A DNA stretch of 64,000 nucleotides from Pseudomonas sp. (GCF_030698175.1 NZ_JAUYNT010000018.1:124001-188000), one strand, 5' to 3'. Positions 28,651-38,097 are shown, numbered from the stretch's first letter. Translations and numbers: made by a program. The notes: generated by a model not told the origin, from the sequence alone.

Positions 28651-30612
28651 ATGCTGTCTGCCGCCCGGCGCTACAAGCTGCTCATCTCCAGAGCGCTGGC
28701 GCGTTACTTTCCGCGTACCACCGAGTATTTGCGTGCCGAGGGCAAGGCGGCGTTGCTGCACGACCAGCCCCGCCCACGGCTGAGCAAAGCCAGTGCGCCA
28801 CTGCCCAAGGGCAAAACACCCAGTACCAGGGTTGTGAAAAAACCGGCCAAACCACGGACGAAAACCACTCAAACCAGCACAGCCATTTATGGCCCGGCAC
28901 TCATGGCGGTCGATGAGCCACAGATTGCGGCGATGCGTTTGCGGATAAGCCAGGCAGTGAGCGCGGGCCTGATCAGCGCGCCTTCGGATGAGCAGTGGGC
29001 GATGATCCTCGGGCGTAGTCCGCTGACTCGGGTGTTTGCCGCAGCGGGCTCGGGCAAGTCCACCACTCTGCTGCTGCGGGTGGTGTTTATGCTCTGTCAT
29101 TTAGGGATTGAGCCGGCGCAGCTGACGGTGATTTCCTTTACCAATGCCTCCTGCGCGCAACTGCGCGAGCAGCTGTTGAAGCTGCTGGGTTTCTGGCAGT
29201 TTACCTTCGATGCCAGCCAGGCCCGGCAATGCGTGCGCACCTTTCATTCGGCCATGGGCGGGCTGGCCAAAGAGGCGCTGGGCAATCCCCGTTGGTTCGA
29301 GCAACTGAGCAGCAGCGCCGCCAACAGCGAACTGGATAATCCGCTGACCAGCAGCCGCCTGCGCCCCGCCCAACTGGCCCTGCTCAAACAGGCGTATCAG
29401 CATTGTTATGAACAGCAGCCGGAGTTTCGCCAACTGGTACACGGCCTGCTGGGCTTGCCGGCGCCACTGGCAATGGACGACGCAACCAAGAGCAAACGGG
29501 TGCTCAAGGCGCCGCTGGACGCATACCAACTGGCCGGCGAATTTACCCCGTTGCCGCTGTTCGAAGCCTTCTACCTGCAGGCCGGATTTATCCAGAGCAT
29601 CGGCATTCGCATCGATCAGCTGCAGGCTGAAGCACTGCCTTGCGCCGCTCAAGAACGCAGCTTTATCCAAGCACTGGTCTTGTTTTGGCAGCGCTTCGAG
29701 CAACTGCTGGACGAGCAAGGTTTGCTGACTTTCGACGCGGCCTTTGCCCAGCTCAGCGACCGCCTGAATGCCGGCACGCCGCAACTGTCCGCCGCTGCAT
29801 TGGCGCCCTTCAGCCATCTGTTGATCGATGAATTTCAGGACATCTCGCCGCAAATCGTCCAGTGGCTGAATGCCGTGCAGCGGGCGTTGGTGCGTCAGGG
29901 CACGGCGGTTAGTCTGATGGCCATCGGTGACGACTGGCAGTCGATCTATGGCTGGCGCGGCAGTTCGCCGGAGCTGTTTATCGACTTCGACAAGCACTTC
30001 CCAGGCTTGGGTAAAGCGAGCAAAAGCGCAGTGTTGCTGCTGCAAAACAACTACCGCTCGATTGAGCCGATCATCCGCGACGGCGAGGCGGTGCTGGCCG
30101 GTGTTAGTCACAAGCAGGCGAAAACCAGCAACGCCGTCAGGGCCACTCAAACGGGAGATCATGGGGTTAAGTTGGTGACCCAGTTCGAGCTGAAAACCCG
30201 GCTTCCCGAGCTGTTGGCCGAGATCCAAGCCCAGTGCGCCCACGTCGCCAGCAGCACCAGCCGCGAACGCACCAGCGTGCTGCTATTGAGTCGCAGCAAC
30301 GCCAGCTTGCAGCTGGTGCGCGGCCAGCTCGACCAGCAGTTGCCGGTCAAAGCCTGCACCATCCACGGCGCCAAAGGCTTGCAAGCCGAAGTGGCGATCA
30401 TCCTCGACGACTGCCTGCCGCCCACCCCGCACCCGCTGCGCGATGCGCTCTATGCCTACTCGGGATTTTTCCAGAACAGCTACGGGCAAGCCATGCAGGA
30501 TGAGAGCCTGCGCCTGGCCTATGTGGCGATTACCCGCGGAGTCAGCCGGGTACTCTGGTACTGCAATAAACCCCAAGGGGCGGTGCAGATCTTGCGCAAG
30601 CGGGGGCGCTAA
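28651..30612 (+). CDS. UvrD/Rep-type ATP-dependent DNA helicase
   Basis: A 653-residue superfamily 1A helicase. All main motifs are seen: AAAGSGKSTT (Walker A, about 131), ISFTNASCAQLREQL (Ia), LIDEFQDISP (Walker B, about 391), AIGDDWQSIYGWRG (III), NNYRS (IV), TIHGAKGLQAEVAII (V) and YVAITRG (VI). About 110 residues before Walker A are basic and probably bind DNA; this extension is longer than in UvrD or Rep. The total length is close to Rep but the arrangement suggests a different subgroup. The start follows GGAGGGG. The role is presumably in DNA repair or removal of protein blocks, unproven. Confidence 0.9.
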   Translation: MLSAARRYKLLISRALARYFPRTTEYLRAEGKAALLHDQPRPRLSKASAPLPKGKTPSTRVVKKPAKPRTKTTQTSTAIYGPALMAVDEPQIAAMRLRISQAVSAGLISAPSDEQWAMILGRSPLTRVFAAAGSGKSTTLLLRVVFMLCHLGIEPAQLTVISFTNASCAQLREQLLKLLGFWQFTFDASQARQCVRTFHSAMGGLAKEALGNPRWFEQLSSSAANSELDNPLTSSRLRPAQLALLKQAYQHCYEQQPEFRQLVHGLLGLPAPLAMDDATKSKRVLKAPLDAYQLAGEFTPLPLFEAFYLQAGFIQSIGIRIDQLQAEALPCAAQERSFIQALVLFWQRFEQLLDEQGLLTFDAAFAQLSDRLNAGTPQLSAAALAPFSHLLIDEFQDISPQIVQWLNAVQRALVRQGTAVSLMAIGDDWQSIYGWRGSSPELFIDFDKHFPGLGKASKSAVLLLQNNYRSIEPIIRDGEAVLAGVSHKQAKTSNAVRATQTGDHGVKLVTQFELKTRLPELLAEIQAQCAHVASSTSRERTSVLLLSRSNASLQLVRGQLDQQLPVKACTIHGAKGLQAEVAIILDDCLPPTPHPLRDALYAYSGFFQNSYGQAMQDESLRLAYVAITRGVSRVLWYCNKPQGAVQILRKRGR

Positions 30613-30689
30613 CCAGCCACGCTTTGAGGGGCTTTAGCGACCCGCATGGATGTGGGAAATGCGGCGAGCCGGATGGACGACCAGCCTTT

Positions 30690-30778
30690 GTAGGATGGGT
30701 TGAGCTTGGCGATACCCATCAATCATCCAGCGCTGCATCTTTGCAACGATGGGTATCGCTGCGCTCAACCCATCCTAC
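30690..30778. repeat. GTAGGATGGGTTGAG element, copy 2
   Basis: GTAGGATGGGTTGAGCTTGGCGATACCCATC faces GATGGGTATCGCTGCGCTCAACCCATCCTAC. It lies between the convergent helicase and solute-binding protein genes, where it could act as a bidirectional hairpin. Confidence 0.88.
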
Positions 30779-30803
30779 GGCTCAAGTCATCCCACGAGCG
30801 ACA

Positions 30804-31628
30804 TCAGCCCTTCTTGGCGGCCTGTTCCTTGGCGCGCTGGCGCTTGATGAAGTCGATTTTCCATTGCTCCAGGCCAACGAACTCGGAGTTGATGTTCTCC
30901 TCGACCCGGTATTTGGCTTTCAGCGTCTGCACCTCGGCTTGATTCTCGGCCAGGAACTGGTCGAAGCGCTTCAGCAGGGGCGCGTGCTGGATGGTCGAGA
31001 GTTGAAAGCTGCCACGGTTGTAAGGCAAGCCGGCATCGAACTGCAGGGCATTGATAAATTTGCCGCTGTTGTTGAGGGCATAGAGCGCCACTTCGACGTT
31101 GTAGTAGACGCCATCGGCTTGCTTCTTCACGGCGCTGCGGATCATGGTCAGCAGGTTGTCGCTGTCCACCTGGTTGATCTGCCCGGCGTCGATGGCCGCG
31201 CTGTATTGCTGGGGCGTCCAGCCCTTGACCACGGCCAGGCGTTTCAGCTGTTCCAGGCCCTTGCCATGTTGCGGCGGAGCCACCAGCACGCCGTCGATAT
31301 AGTCGACGGTGGCGCTGCTGTAGCTGATGTTTTTACCCAGGCGGGCTGACGTGCCCCAGGCCGCATTATCCGGGTATTTAAAATCGACGCCGCCACTCAG
31401 CAGCTCATCCAGCAGCCCTTGCGTGGCTATCGGCCGGTAGACGAAGGTGACGCCAGCGCTGGCGGCAAAACGGTCGAGCAACTCGCGGGCATAGCCGCTG
31501 TATTGGCCCTGGGCATCGACCGTGTAGTAAGGCAAGAATTGCGCTTTTTCGACGCCGACCACATAGGTCTCGGCACTGGCGGCGCAGGGCAACAAAATGG
31601 CGAACAGACCACAAAGAAATGGCTTCAC
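30804..31628 (-). CDS. Periplasmic solute-binding protein, family 3
   Basis: A 274-residue exported protein of the amino-acid-type (SBP_bac_3) binding family. The N-terminus VKPFLCGLFAILLPCAASAE is a signal peptide with cleavage after ASA. The family segments YVVGVEKAQFLPYYTVD and YSGYARELLDRFAASAGVTF follow. The start is taken as the GTG at 31628 because AAGGAG lies six bases upstream; the ORF-track ATG has no such site. No permease or ATPase is nearby, so this is an orphan binding protein that may serve a distant transporter or a signalling partner. Confidence 0.82.
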   Translation of the reverse strand: MKPFLCGLFAILLPCAASAETYVVGVEKAQFLPYYTVDAQGQYSGYARELLDRFAASAGVTFVYRPIATQGLLDELLSGGVDFKYPDNAAWGTSARLGKNISYSSATVDYIDGVLVAPPQHGKGLEQLKRLAVVKGWTPQQYSAAIDAGQINQVDSDNLLTMIRSAVKKQADGVYYNVEVALYALNNSGKFINALQFDAGLPYNRGSFQLSTIQHAPLLKRFDQFLAENQAEVQTLKAKYRVEENINSEFVGLEQWKIDFIKRQRAKEQAAKKG

Positions 31629-31686
31629 GGGATTCTCCTTAATCAGCAAAAGGCTATGTGCCCGTTAGCTGTTGTGGCAGCCCTTG

Positions 31687-31773
31687 GTAGGATGGGTTGA
31701 GCTTGCGATACCCATCGAGTATCGATGGCAACCAAGCCCGTGATGGGTATCGCTGCGCTCCACCACATCCTAC
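31687..31773. repeat. GTAGGATGGGTTGAG element, copy 3
   Basis: GTAGGATGGGTTGAGCTTGCGATACCCATC faces GATGGGTATCGCTGCGCTCCACCACATCCTAC. It lies between the deaminase gene (31877) and the solute-binding protein gene, with both genes on the minus strand. Confidence 0.85.
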
Positions 31774-31876
31774 GGTCGGCTTTTCAACGGTTAATGGGGA
31801 TCAACTCATAACGGCTACATAGCCCAGCAAAACGCCCCGCATTGCAGGGCATGTAGGTAGTTAAGGGGGTAGCGGC

Positions 31877-33238
31877 TTAGTCGCCGCTGACCAATTTGTG
31901 CGCCAGTTGGTTGTGCCGCTCGATCACCAGCGGCAGGTCGATGCTCAGCAGCTGACCATCCTTGACCACTTGCTTGCCGTTAATGACGCTGTGGGCGACC
32001 TGGCTCGGGGCGCAGAACACCAGGGCCGCCAGCGGGTCATGGAGGGCGCCGGCGAAGGCGATTTGGCGCAGGTCGAAGGCCACAAAATCCGCCGACATGC
32101 CCGGCGCCAAGGCACCAATATCGTTACGGTTAAGCACCTTGGCACCGCCCAGGGTGGCGATCTCCAAGGCTTCGCGGGCAGTCATGGCATCCGGGCCAAA
32201 ACCCACCCGTTGCAGCAACAGGGCCTGACGCACTTCGCCGATCATGGTGGCGCCATCGTTGGAGGCCGAACCGTCGACGCCCAGGCCGACCGGCACGCCG
32301 GCGTCGCGCATCTTGCGGATCGGCGCGATGCCCGAGGCCAGGCGCATGTTCGAGCACGGGCAATGGGCGACGCCGGTGCCGGTGCGGGCGAACAGGTCGA
32401 TACCGTGCTGATCCAGTTGCACACAGTGGGCGTGCCACACATCCGGGCCGACCCAGCCGAGGTCTTCGGCGTATTCGGCCGGGGTCATACCGAATTTTTC
32501 GCGGCTATAGGAAATGTCGTTTTGGTTCTCGGCCAGATGGGTGTGCAGCGACACCCCGTACTGGCGCGCCAGCACTGCGGCTTCGCGCATCAGGTCACGG
32601 CTGACCGAAAACGGCGAGCACGGCGCCACCACCACCCGCAGCATCGAACTGTGGCTGGCGTCGTGGTAGTCCTCGATCAACCGTTGGGACTCTTTGAGAA
32701 TGTCGGCTTCTTTTTCCACCACGCTGTCAGGCGGCAGACCGCCCTGGCTGCGGCCGACGCTCATGCTGCCGCGGGCGGCGTGAAAGCGCATGCCGATCTC
32801 GGCAGCGGCATGAATGCTGTCATCCAGCTTGCAGCCATTTGGGTAGATATACAGGTGATCGCTGGAGGTGGTGCAGCCAGACAAAATCAGCTCGGCCATC
32901 GCCGTCTGAGTCGACACCTGGATCATCTCCGGAGTCAGCCGCGCCCAAATCGGATAGAGGTTCTGCAGCCAATTAAACAACTCACCGTCCTGGGCCGACG
33001 GCACCACGCGGGTCAGGCTCTGGTACATATGGTGGTGGGTGTTGACCAGGCCAGGGATGACGATATGGCCCTTGAGGTCGAGCACTTCATCGGCGGTGGC
33101 CGGCAGCTCACTGCTCGGGCCGACCTGAACAATCTGATTGCCGACTATATACAGACCGCCCTGCTTGATCTCACGGCGCTCGCCGTCCATGGTCACCAGC
33201 AGCTCAGCGTTTTTTACCAATAAAGTCTTAGCCATCAC
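31877..33238 (-). CDS. 8-oxoguanine deaminase (amidohydrolase)
   Basis: A 453-residue zinc amidohydrolase of the 8-oxoguanine deaminase / TrzN-AtzA group. The metal site is seen in NTHHHMYQSLTR (about 65), HTHLAEN (about 240), HAHCVQLD (about 275) and GVDGSASNDG (about 325). The closest known function, from an enzyme characterised in P. aeruginosa, is deamination of 8-oxoguanine to urate. That fits the neighbouring purine and glyoxylate genes. The start may be the second Met (MAKTLLV). A guanine deaminase-like alternative substrate cannot be excluded. Confidence 0.85.
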   Translation of the reverse strand: MMAKTLLVKNAELLVTMDGERREIKQGGLYIVGNQIVQVGPSSELPATADEVLDLKGHIVIPGLVNTHHHMYQSLTRVVPSAQDGELFNWLQNLYPIWARLTPEMIQVSTQTAMAELILSGCTTSSDHLYIYPNGCKLDDSIHAAAEIGMRFHAARGSMSVGRSQGGLPPDSVVEKEADILKESQRLIEDYHDASHSSMLRVVVAPCSPFSVSRDLMREAAVLARQYGVSLHTHLAENQNDISYSREKFGMTPAEYAEDLGWVGPDVWHAHCVQLDQHGIDLFARTGTGVAHCPCSNMRLASGIAPIRKMRDAGVPVGLGVDGSASNDGATMIGEVRQALLLQRVGFGPDAMTAREALEIATLGGAKVLNRNDIGALAPGMSADFVAFDLRQIAFAGALHDPLAALVFCAPSQVAHSVINGKQVVKDGQLLSIDLPLVIERHNQLAHKLVSGD

Positions 33239-33250
33239 TCATCTCCTCCG

Positions 33251-33276
33251 GCCCGTTGGCGGGCGTTTTTTTTTTT
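33251..33276 (+). repeat. GC hairpin followed by T11
   Basis: GCCCG-TTGG-CGGGC is followed by G and eleven T. It looks like a terminator on the plus strand, but no plus-strand gene runs into it. On the minus strand it lies in the leader of the deaminase gene. Its role is unclear. Confidence 0.6.
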
Positions 33277-33291
33277 GCTGTTAATTAGGGG

Positions 33292-33407
33292 ACCGGGATT
33301 CTTGGGATCGAGCGCAGCGGTTCTGGCAAGGCGCTTTGTCGCAGGTAGTACGATTTTGTACGCCAAGACAAAGCAACGCAGCTAGAACGATTCCAAGGAT
33401 TCCGGTT
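33292..33407. repeat. MITE-like inverted-repeat element next to moaA
   Basis: The left end ACCGGGATTCTTGGGATCG and the complement of the right end AACCGGAATCCTTGGAATCG match well. The inner arms also pair (AGCGCAGCGGTTCTGG with CTAGCTGCGTTG), and a short palindrome GTAGTACGATTTTGTACGCC is at the centre. The element abuts the moaA stop codon. Confidence 0.7.
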
Positions 33408-34401
33408 AGCCGCCAGTCATGCTCATAAAGCGGATAACTTGTACCTGCTCGCGGGCATCGAAATAGTGCCGTTCGGGCTTCAGCCGCAATGCCTCGATCA
33501 GCGCCCCGCGCAGCCTTGCTGAGTCACCGGGATGGCGACGCAGCAAGGCCTTCAAATCCAGCGCGCCGTCAGACCCTAAGCACAGCACCAGCTGGCCTTC
33601 GGCGGTGACTCGCACACGATTGCAATCACCACAAAAATTGCGGCTATGCGGTGAGATAAAACCGACCCGGGTGTCGCTGCCAACCACCTGCCAATACCGC
33701 GAGGGGCCGCCTGTGCGATGGCTGCTGGGCAGTAGTTGAAAACGCTGCTGGATGCGTTCGCGCACCTCGTCGCTGCTGCATAGGGTGTGCTCGCGGGAAT
33801 GGCTGGAGATGTTGCCCAGCGGCATCTCCTCGATAAAACTGATGTCCAGCTGCTGGGCGACCGCGAAGGCCACCAAGGCCTCTACTTCGTCATCGTTGCG
33901 GCCTTTTTGCACCACGGTGTTGAGCTTGATCCGCTGGAAACCGGCCGCCCGCGCCGCCTCGATGCCGGCCAGCACTTGGGTTAATTGATCGCGGCGGGTG
34001 AAGGCGGTGAAGCGCTCGCGCTGCAGCGAGTCGAGGCTGATATTCAGGCGCTTCACCCCGGCGGCGCGCAGACCGCTGGCCATGCTGGCAAGTTGCGAGC
34101 CGTTGGTGGTGATGGCCAGGTCTTCCAGCTCGTGGCGGGCGCCGAGGCGGCCCAGCAAACTGAGCAGGTTCTTGCGCACCAGCGGCTCACCACCGGTGAT
34201 GCGGATGCGCTTAACCCCCAGGCCGATAAAGGCGTCGGCAACTGTATAGAGTTCTTCGAGGCTGAGGATTTGTGCGCGCGGGGCGAAGACCATGTCTTCG
34301 CTCATGCAATAGGTGCAGCGAAAATCGCAGCGGTCGGTGACTGACAGCCGCAGGTAGCTGATACGTCGACCAAAGGGATCAAGCAAAATAGGATCTTGCA
34401 T
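33406..34401 (-). CDS. moaA: MoaA, GTP 3',8-cyclase
   Basis: MoaA is the radical-SAM enzyme for the first step of molybdenum cofactor synthesis, making 3',8-cyclo-GTP from GTP. Residues 25-32 show CDFRCTYC (Cx3Cx2C cluster). A second cluster is at CGDCNRVRV with a later Cys in LVLCLG, and the chain ends in the conserved Gly-Gly (MSMTGG). The length of 331 is normal. Its place in a purine locus makes sense because xanthine dehydrogenase needs this cofactor. A TGTATACA site lies 82 bases upstream. Confidence 0.96.
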   Translation of the reverse strand: MQDPILLDPFGRRISYLRLSVTDRCDFRCTYCMSEDMVFAPRAQILSLEELYTVADAFIGLGVKRIRITGGEPLVRKNLLSLLGRLGARHELEDLAITTNGSQLASMASGLRAAGVKRLNISLDSLQRERFTAFTRRDQLTQVLAGIEAARAAGFQRIKLNTVVQKGRNDDEVEALVAFAVAQQLDISFIEEMPLGNISSHSREHTLCSSDEVRERIQQRFQLLPSSHRTGGPSRYWQVVGSDTRVGFISPHSRNFCGDCNRVRVTAEGQLVLCLGSDGALDLKALLRRHPGDSARLRGALIEALRLKPERHYFDAREQVQVIRFMSMTGG

Positions 34402-34482
34402 GCTGGAGCCTGCCGCAGCACGCGCCAGTTGGGGACACTGGCGACATGGGCGGACGTTTAATAAAACAGAAATTATTTATTT

Positions 34483-34490
34483 TGTATACA
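34483..34490. promoter_or_regulatory. TGTATACA operator candidate, site 1
   Basis: The context TTATTTTGTATACA is identical over 14 bases to site 2 at 36052. It sits in the gap between moaA (minus) and the TetR-type gene (plus). Confidence 0.6.
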
Positions 34491-34627
34491 GCATTACTGA
34501 CAATCTTATTTTTGCGACGCTCGCAGAGCACCCTAGCCCCTGGCTTGAGAGCCGCGCAGGCCCAGTGCTACCATGCCGGTGCAGGTGCACCGCCCTTTGC
34601 GACGCACGGCAACAAGCCCGGGGGCTT

Positions 34628-35236
34628 ATGAGCAGTATTCGCCAGCGCAACAAAGATTTGATCCTGCGCGCAGCCAGTGAAGAATTTGCCGACAAAGGCT
34701 TTGCCGCCGCCAAGACCAGCGATATCGCGGCCAAGGCCGGGGTGCCCAAGCCCAACGTGTATTACTACTTCAAGAGCAAAGACAACCTTTACTGCGAAGT
34801 CCTCGAGAGCATCATCGAGCCCCTGCTGCAGGCCTCGGCGCCGTTCAATCAAGACGGTCAACCAGGGCAAATACTGCGCGACTATATTCACGCCAAGATC
34901 CGTATTTCCCGTGACCTGGCCAACGCTTCCAAGGTGTTTGCCAGCGAGATCATGCACGGCGCGCCGCACTTGGCGGCCGAACAAACCGCACAGCTAAACG
35001 CCCAAGCCCAGCACAACATCGCCTGCATCCAGAGCTGGATCGACCAAGGCCTGATGGCCAAGGTCGACCCTCACCATTTGCTGTTCAGCATCTGGGCCGC
35101 GACCCAAACCTATGCCGATTTTGACTGGCAAATCTCCACCGTCACCGGCAAAACCAGCCTCGACGATGCCGACTACCAAGCCGCCGCCGACACCATCATC
35201 CGTTTGGTGCTCAAAGGCTGCGAAGTCGCCGAGTAA
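34628..35236 (+). CDS. TetR family transcriptional regulator (RutR/YcdC-like)
   Basis: A 202-residue regulator. The N-terminal TetR helix-turn-helix is clear: RNKDLILRAASEEFADKGF, then TSDIAAKAGVPKPNVYYYFKSKDNLY. The C-terminal domain (about 80-200) resembles the YcdC/RutR type (DYIHAKIRISRDLANASKVFASEIMHGAPHL). RutR relatives sense pyrimidines or purines. The start MSSIRQR follows GGGGG; the ORF track extends 76 codons upstream through the probable promoter. Divergent from moaA and close to gcl, it may bind TGTATACA and control both. That link is inference. Confidence 0.88.
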   Translation: MSSIRQRNKDLILRAASEEFADKGFAAAKTSDIAAKAGVPKPNVYYYFKSKDNLYCEVLESIIEPLLQASAPFNQDGQPGQILRDYIHAKIRISRDLANASKVFASEIMHGAPHLAAEQTAQLNAQAQHNIACIQSWIDQGLMAKVDPHHLLFSIWAATQTYADFDWQISTVTGKTSLDDADYQAAADTIIRLVLKGCEVAE

Positions 35237-35262
35237 CACCGCGCTTGTCCGACGCACAAACC

Positions 35263-35432
35263 GTAGGGTGGGTTAGCGGCGCGGGCCAACTTACCCACAG
35301 CCGCGCGCGAACTCAGAGCGCCGCGTAACCCACCGTTTCACCGGACATCCGTGATTGCGCCATGGTGGGTTACGGCGCACCGTGCCCCAGCGGCAGCCGC
35401 AGATCAGGTGCCACGCGCCTAACCCACCCTAC
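35263..35432. repeat. GTAGGGTGGGTTAG palindromic element, second copy
   Basis: GTAGGGTGGGTTAGCGGCGCG starts the block and CGCCTAACCCACCCTAC closes it. The inner pair GTAACCCACC / GGTGGGTTAC makes it nested, as at 8892. It fills the 228-base gap between the convergent TetR and GlcG-like genes. Confidence 0.85.
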
Positions 35433-35464
35433 GCCCTGCTTCGCCAGCCGACCGGCGTTAGGTT

Positions 35465-35896
35465 TTAACCCGCATCCGCCAACAAACCCGCCGCCAGAAT
35501 CCCCTTAATCGCACATTGCTCGTCGATGTCTGAGGTGTCACCGCTGATGCCGATGGCGCCGATCACGGCATTGTTGGCATCGCGAATCAGCACGCCGCCC
35601 GGCGCCGGAATCAGGTTGCCGTGGGCCAAGGTATTAACCGCCGAGATAAAGCTCGGCCGCTGCTGGGCGTCTTCGGCAATCAAGCGTGAAGCTTTGCCCA
35701 GCGCCACGGCGCCCCAGGCTTTGCCGATGGCGATTTGCGGACGCAGCATGCTGGCGCCGTCTTCGCGCAGCAAACTGACTAGGTGACCGCCGGCATCCAG
35801 CACGGCAATGGTCAAGGGTGCGGCAGAGATCGCGCGACCGGCCGCCTGGGCCTGGCTGCTGATGCTAGTAGCAGTTTGCAAGGTTAAAGCGCTCAT
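35465..35896 (-). CDS. GlcG/HbpS family protein
   Basis: A 143-residue protein of the GlcG/HbpS (haem-degrading domain) family. Typical segments are LTIAVLDAGGHLVSLLREDGA, NLIPAPGGVLIRD and VIGAIGISGDTSDIDEQCA. GlcG-like proteins often accompany glycolate or glyoxylate genes, but their role is unclear; some bind haem. The start MSALTLQ follows AGAAGG; the ORF track begins 37 codons earlier without support. It is divergent from gcl and shares the TGTATACA control region. Confidence 0.85.
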   Translation of the reverse strand: MSALTLQTATSISSQAQAAGRAISAAPLTIAVLDAGGHLVSLLREDGASMLRPQIAIGKAWGAVALGKASRLIAEDAQQRPSFISAVNTLAHGNLIPAPGGVLIRDANNAVIGAIGISGDTSDIDEQCAIKGILAAGLLADAG

Positions 35897-36051
35897 GGAG
35901 TAGCCTTCTTGTAGTGGTGAGAAAGTTGAAAGAAGCGCCTCCATCCCTGCGGCAAAAAGTCGTCGACAGCGGACGGGGCAATCAAAAGGTCGAGGTAAAT
36001 ATCTCACCTAAAACAAAAAACGCAATAGACAAGTACAATCCAATCTTATTT

Positions 36052-36059
36052 TGTATACA
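36052..36059. promoter_or_regulatory. TGTATACA operator candidate, site 2
   Basis: TTATTTTGTATACA lies in the 338-base gap between the divergent GlcG-like gene and gcl. It is identical over 14 bases to site 1. No gene is seen in this gap. Confidence 0.65.
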
Positions 36060-36199
36060 CCTATAAAGTCGAAAGCCTAGGCGTCCTCCACACCCCCGCT
36101 CAAACAGCCGTTTTAAAAGATTTTTCCTCTTGTCCGTTCTCAGCAAGAAAAATTCTTGACCAGCAAGTCATGCCATGAATAGAATCAAGCCCAGAAAAC

Positions 36200-36207
36200 T
36201 GTATACA
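36200..36207. promoter_or_regulatory. TGTATACA operator candidate, site 3
   Basis: The palindrome occurs again 28 bases before the gcl start (AAACTGTATACAATC), in a position that could block transcription or translation start. Outside the two intergenic gaps I noticed no other copy near these genes. Confidence 0.55.
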
Positions 36208-36234
36208 ATCTCAGAACAAAAGAGGCACAACAGC

Positions 36235-38010
36235 ATGGCCAGAATGAGAGCAATCGAGGCAGCCGTACTCGTAATGCGTCGCGAAGGTGTTGATACCGCG
36301 TTTGGTATCCCCGGCGCAGCAATCAACCCGTTGTATGCAGCACTGCGTAAAGTCGGCGGCATCGACCACGTCCTGGCCCGTCACGTTGAAGGCGCCTCGC
36401 ACATGGCCGAGGGTTACACCCGCACCAACGCCGGCAACATCGGCGTGTGTATCGGTACCTCGGGCCCCGCCGGTACCGACATGGTCACCGGTCTGTACTC
36501 GGCCAGCGCCGACTCCATCCCAATCCTCTGCATCACCGGCCAGGCACCACGGGCGCGGATGCACAAGGAAGACTTCCAGGCAGTCGACATCACCAGCATC
36601 GTTAAGCCGGTGACCAAGTGGGCGACCACCGTGATGGAGCCTGGCCAAGTGCCGCGCGCCTTCCAAAAAGCCTTCTATGAAATGCGCAGCGGCCGCCCTG
36701 GCCCCGTGCTGATCGACCTGCCATTTGACGTGCAGATGGCTGAGATCGAATTCGACATCGACGCTTATGAACCGCTGCCGCTGGCCAAACCTGCCGCTAA
36801 CCGCGTGCAGATCGAAAAAGCCCTGGCGATGCTCAACGAGGCCGAGCGCCCATTGATCGTTTCCGGTGGTGGCGTGATCAACGCCGACGCCGCTGCGCAG
36901 TTGGTGATCTTCGCCGAGCTGGTGGGCGTGCCGGTAGTACCGACCCTGATGGGTTGGGGCACCATCCCCGACGACCACGAACTGATGGTCGGCATGGCCG
37001 GCCTGCAAACCTCGCACCGCTACGGCAACGCCACCTTGTTGGCCTCCGACCTGGTGCTCGGCATTGGTAACCGTTGGGCTAACCGCCACACCGGTTCGGT
37101 TGAGGTGTACACCGAAGGCCGTAAGTTCATCCACGTCGATATCGAACCGACCCAGATTGGCCGCGTGTTCAACCCGGATCTGGGTATCGTTTCCGATGCC
37201 GGCGCCGCACTGGACATGTTCATAACCGTCGCTCGCGAGTGGAGCGCCGCCGGCAAGCTGAAGAATCGCAGCGCCTGGCTGGATGAATGCCAGCAGCGCA
37301 AGAGCAGCCTGCAGCGCAAGACCAACTTCGACAACGTGCCGGTCAAGCCGCAGCGCGTTTACCAAGAAATGAACGAAGTGTTCGGCCGCGACACCTGCTA
37401 CGTCAGCACCATCGGTCTGTCGCAGATTGCCGGCGCGCAGTTCTTGCACGTTTACAAGCCGCGGCACTGGATCAACTGTGGTCAGGCCGGCCCGTTGGGC
37501 TGGACCATTCCAGCGGCTTTGGGTGTGGTTAAAGCCGACCCAACCCGCAACGTGGTGGCACTGTCTGGCGACTACGACTTCCAGTTTATGATCGAAGAAA
37601 TGGCGGTTGGCGCGCAGTTCAATCTGCCGTACATCCATGTGGTGGTGAACAACTCCTACCTGGGTTTGATTCGCCAATCGCAACGCGGCTTCGAGATGGA
37701 TTACTGCGTGCAGTTGGGCTTTGAAAACGTCAACGCGCCAGAGTTGAACGGCTACGGCGTCGACCACGTGGCCGTCGTGGAAGGTTTGGGTTGCAAGGCG
37801 ATTCGCGTGTTCGAACCGAGCGAAATCAAAGCCGCACTGATCAAGGCCAAGGCGTTGATGGCTGAGTTCCGCGTACCGGTGATGGTGGAAATCATCCTGG
37901 AGCGGGTGACCAACATCTCCATGGGTGTGGAGATCAACGCGGTCAACGAGTTTGAAGACCTGGCGTTGACCGGTGCCGATGCACCGACCGCGATCTCGTT
38001 GTTGGATTGA
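36235..38010 (+). CDS. gcl: Gcl, glyoxylate carboligase
   Basis: Gcl is a thiamine-diphosphate enzyme joining two glyoxylates into tartronate semialdehyde with loss of CO2. Residues about 48-63 read [15 protein letters not shown]. The Val in place of the usual catalytic Glu is the hallmark of Gcl within its family. The ThDP motif [15 protein letters not shown]...NNSYLG is at about 440-480. The start [11 protein letters not shown] gives 591 residues, close to E. coli Gcl. The ORF-track start 20 codons earlier would run over the TGTATACA site. It is the first gene of the glyoxylate operon. Confidence 0.97.
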   Translation: MARMRAIEAAVLVMRREGVDTAFGIPGAAINPLYAALRKVGGIDHVLARHVEGASHMAEGYTRTNAGNIGVCIGTSGPAGTDMVTGLYSASADSIPILCITGQAPRARMHKEDFQAVDITSIVKPVTKWATTVMEPGQVPRAFQKAFYEMRSGRPGPVLIDLPFDVQMAEIEFDIDAYEPLPLAKPAANRVQIEKALAMLNEAERPLIVSGGGVINADAAAQLVIFAELVGVPVVPTLMGWGTIPDDHELMVGMAGLQTSHRYGNATLLASDLVLGIGNRWANRHTGSVEVYTEGRKFIHVDIEPTQIGRVFNPDLGIVSDAGAALDMFITVAREWSAAGKLKNRSAWLDECQQRKSSLQRKTNFDNVPVKPQRVYQEMNEVFGRDTCYVSTIGLSQIAGAQFLHVYKPRHWINCGQAGPLGWTIPAALGVVKADPTRNVVALSGDYDFQFMIEEMAVGAQFNLPYIHVVVNNSYLGLIRQSQRGFEMDYCVQLGFENVNAPELNGYGVDHVAVVEGLGCKAIRVFEPSEIKAALIKAKALMAEFRVPVMVEIILERVTNISMGVEINAVNEFEDLALTGADAPTAISLLD

Positions 38011-38097
38011 TGCAACGGTGGCCAACGCTTCGCGGTTGACCACCCTACAGCCCCCCTTTCCCCCGTGCGGGGAAGGGCACTATTAAAGGAGCCGAGC

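Noticed and set aside
31898-33223. 441-codon plus-strand frame opposite the 8-oxoguanine deaminase
   Set aside because: Shadow frame; no motif, and the opposite strand has the full amidohydrolase pattern.
33251-33276. Hairpin with T11 as a plus-strand terminator
   Set aside because: No plus-strand gene ends before it, so I list it only as a repeat of unclear role.
34402-34627. Molybdenum cofactor riboswitch before moaA
   Set aside because: The leader is short and I see no conserved fold; the TGTATACA palindrome explains control better.
36211-38043. 610-codon open frame on the minus strand opposite gcl
   Set aside because: It mirrors gcl codon by codon. gcl has all family motifs, and the antisense sequence is His/Gln/Val-rich without any recognisable domain. 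It is a GC-driven shadow.
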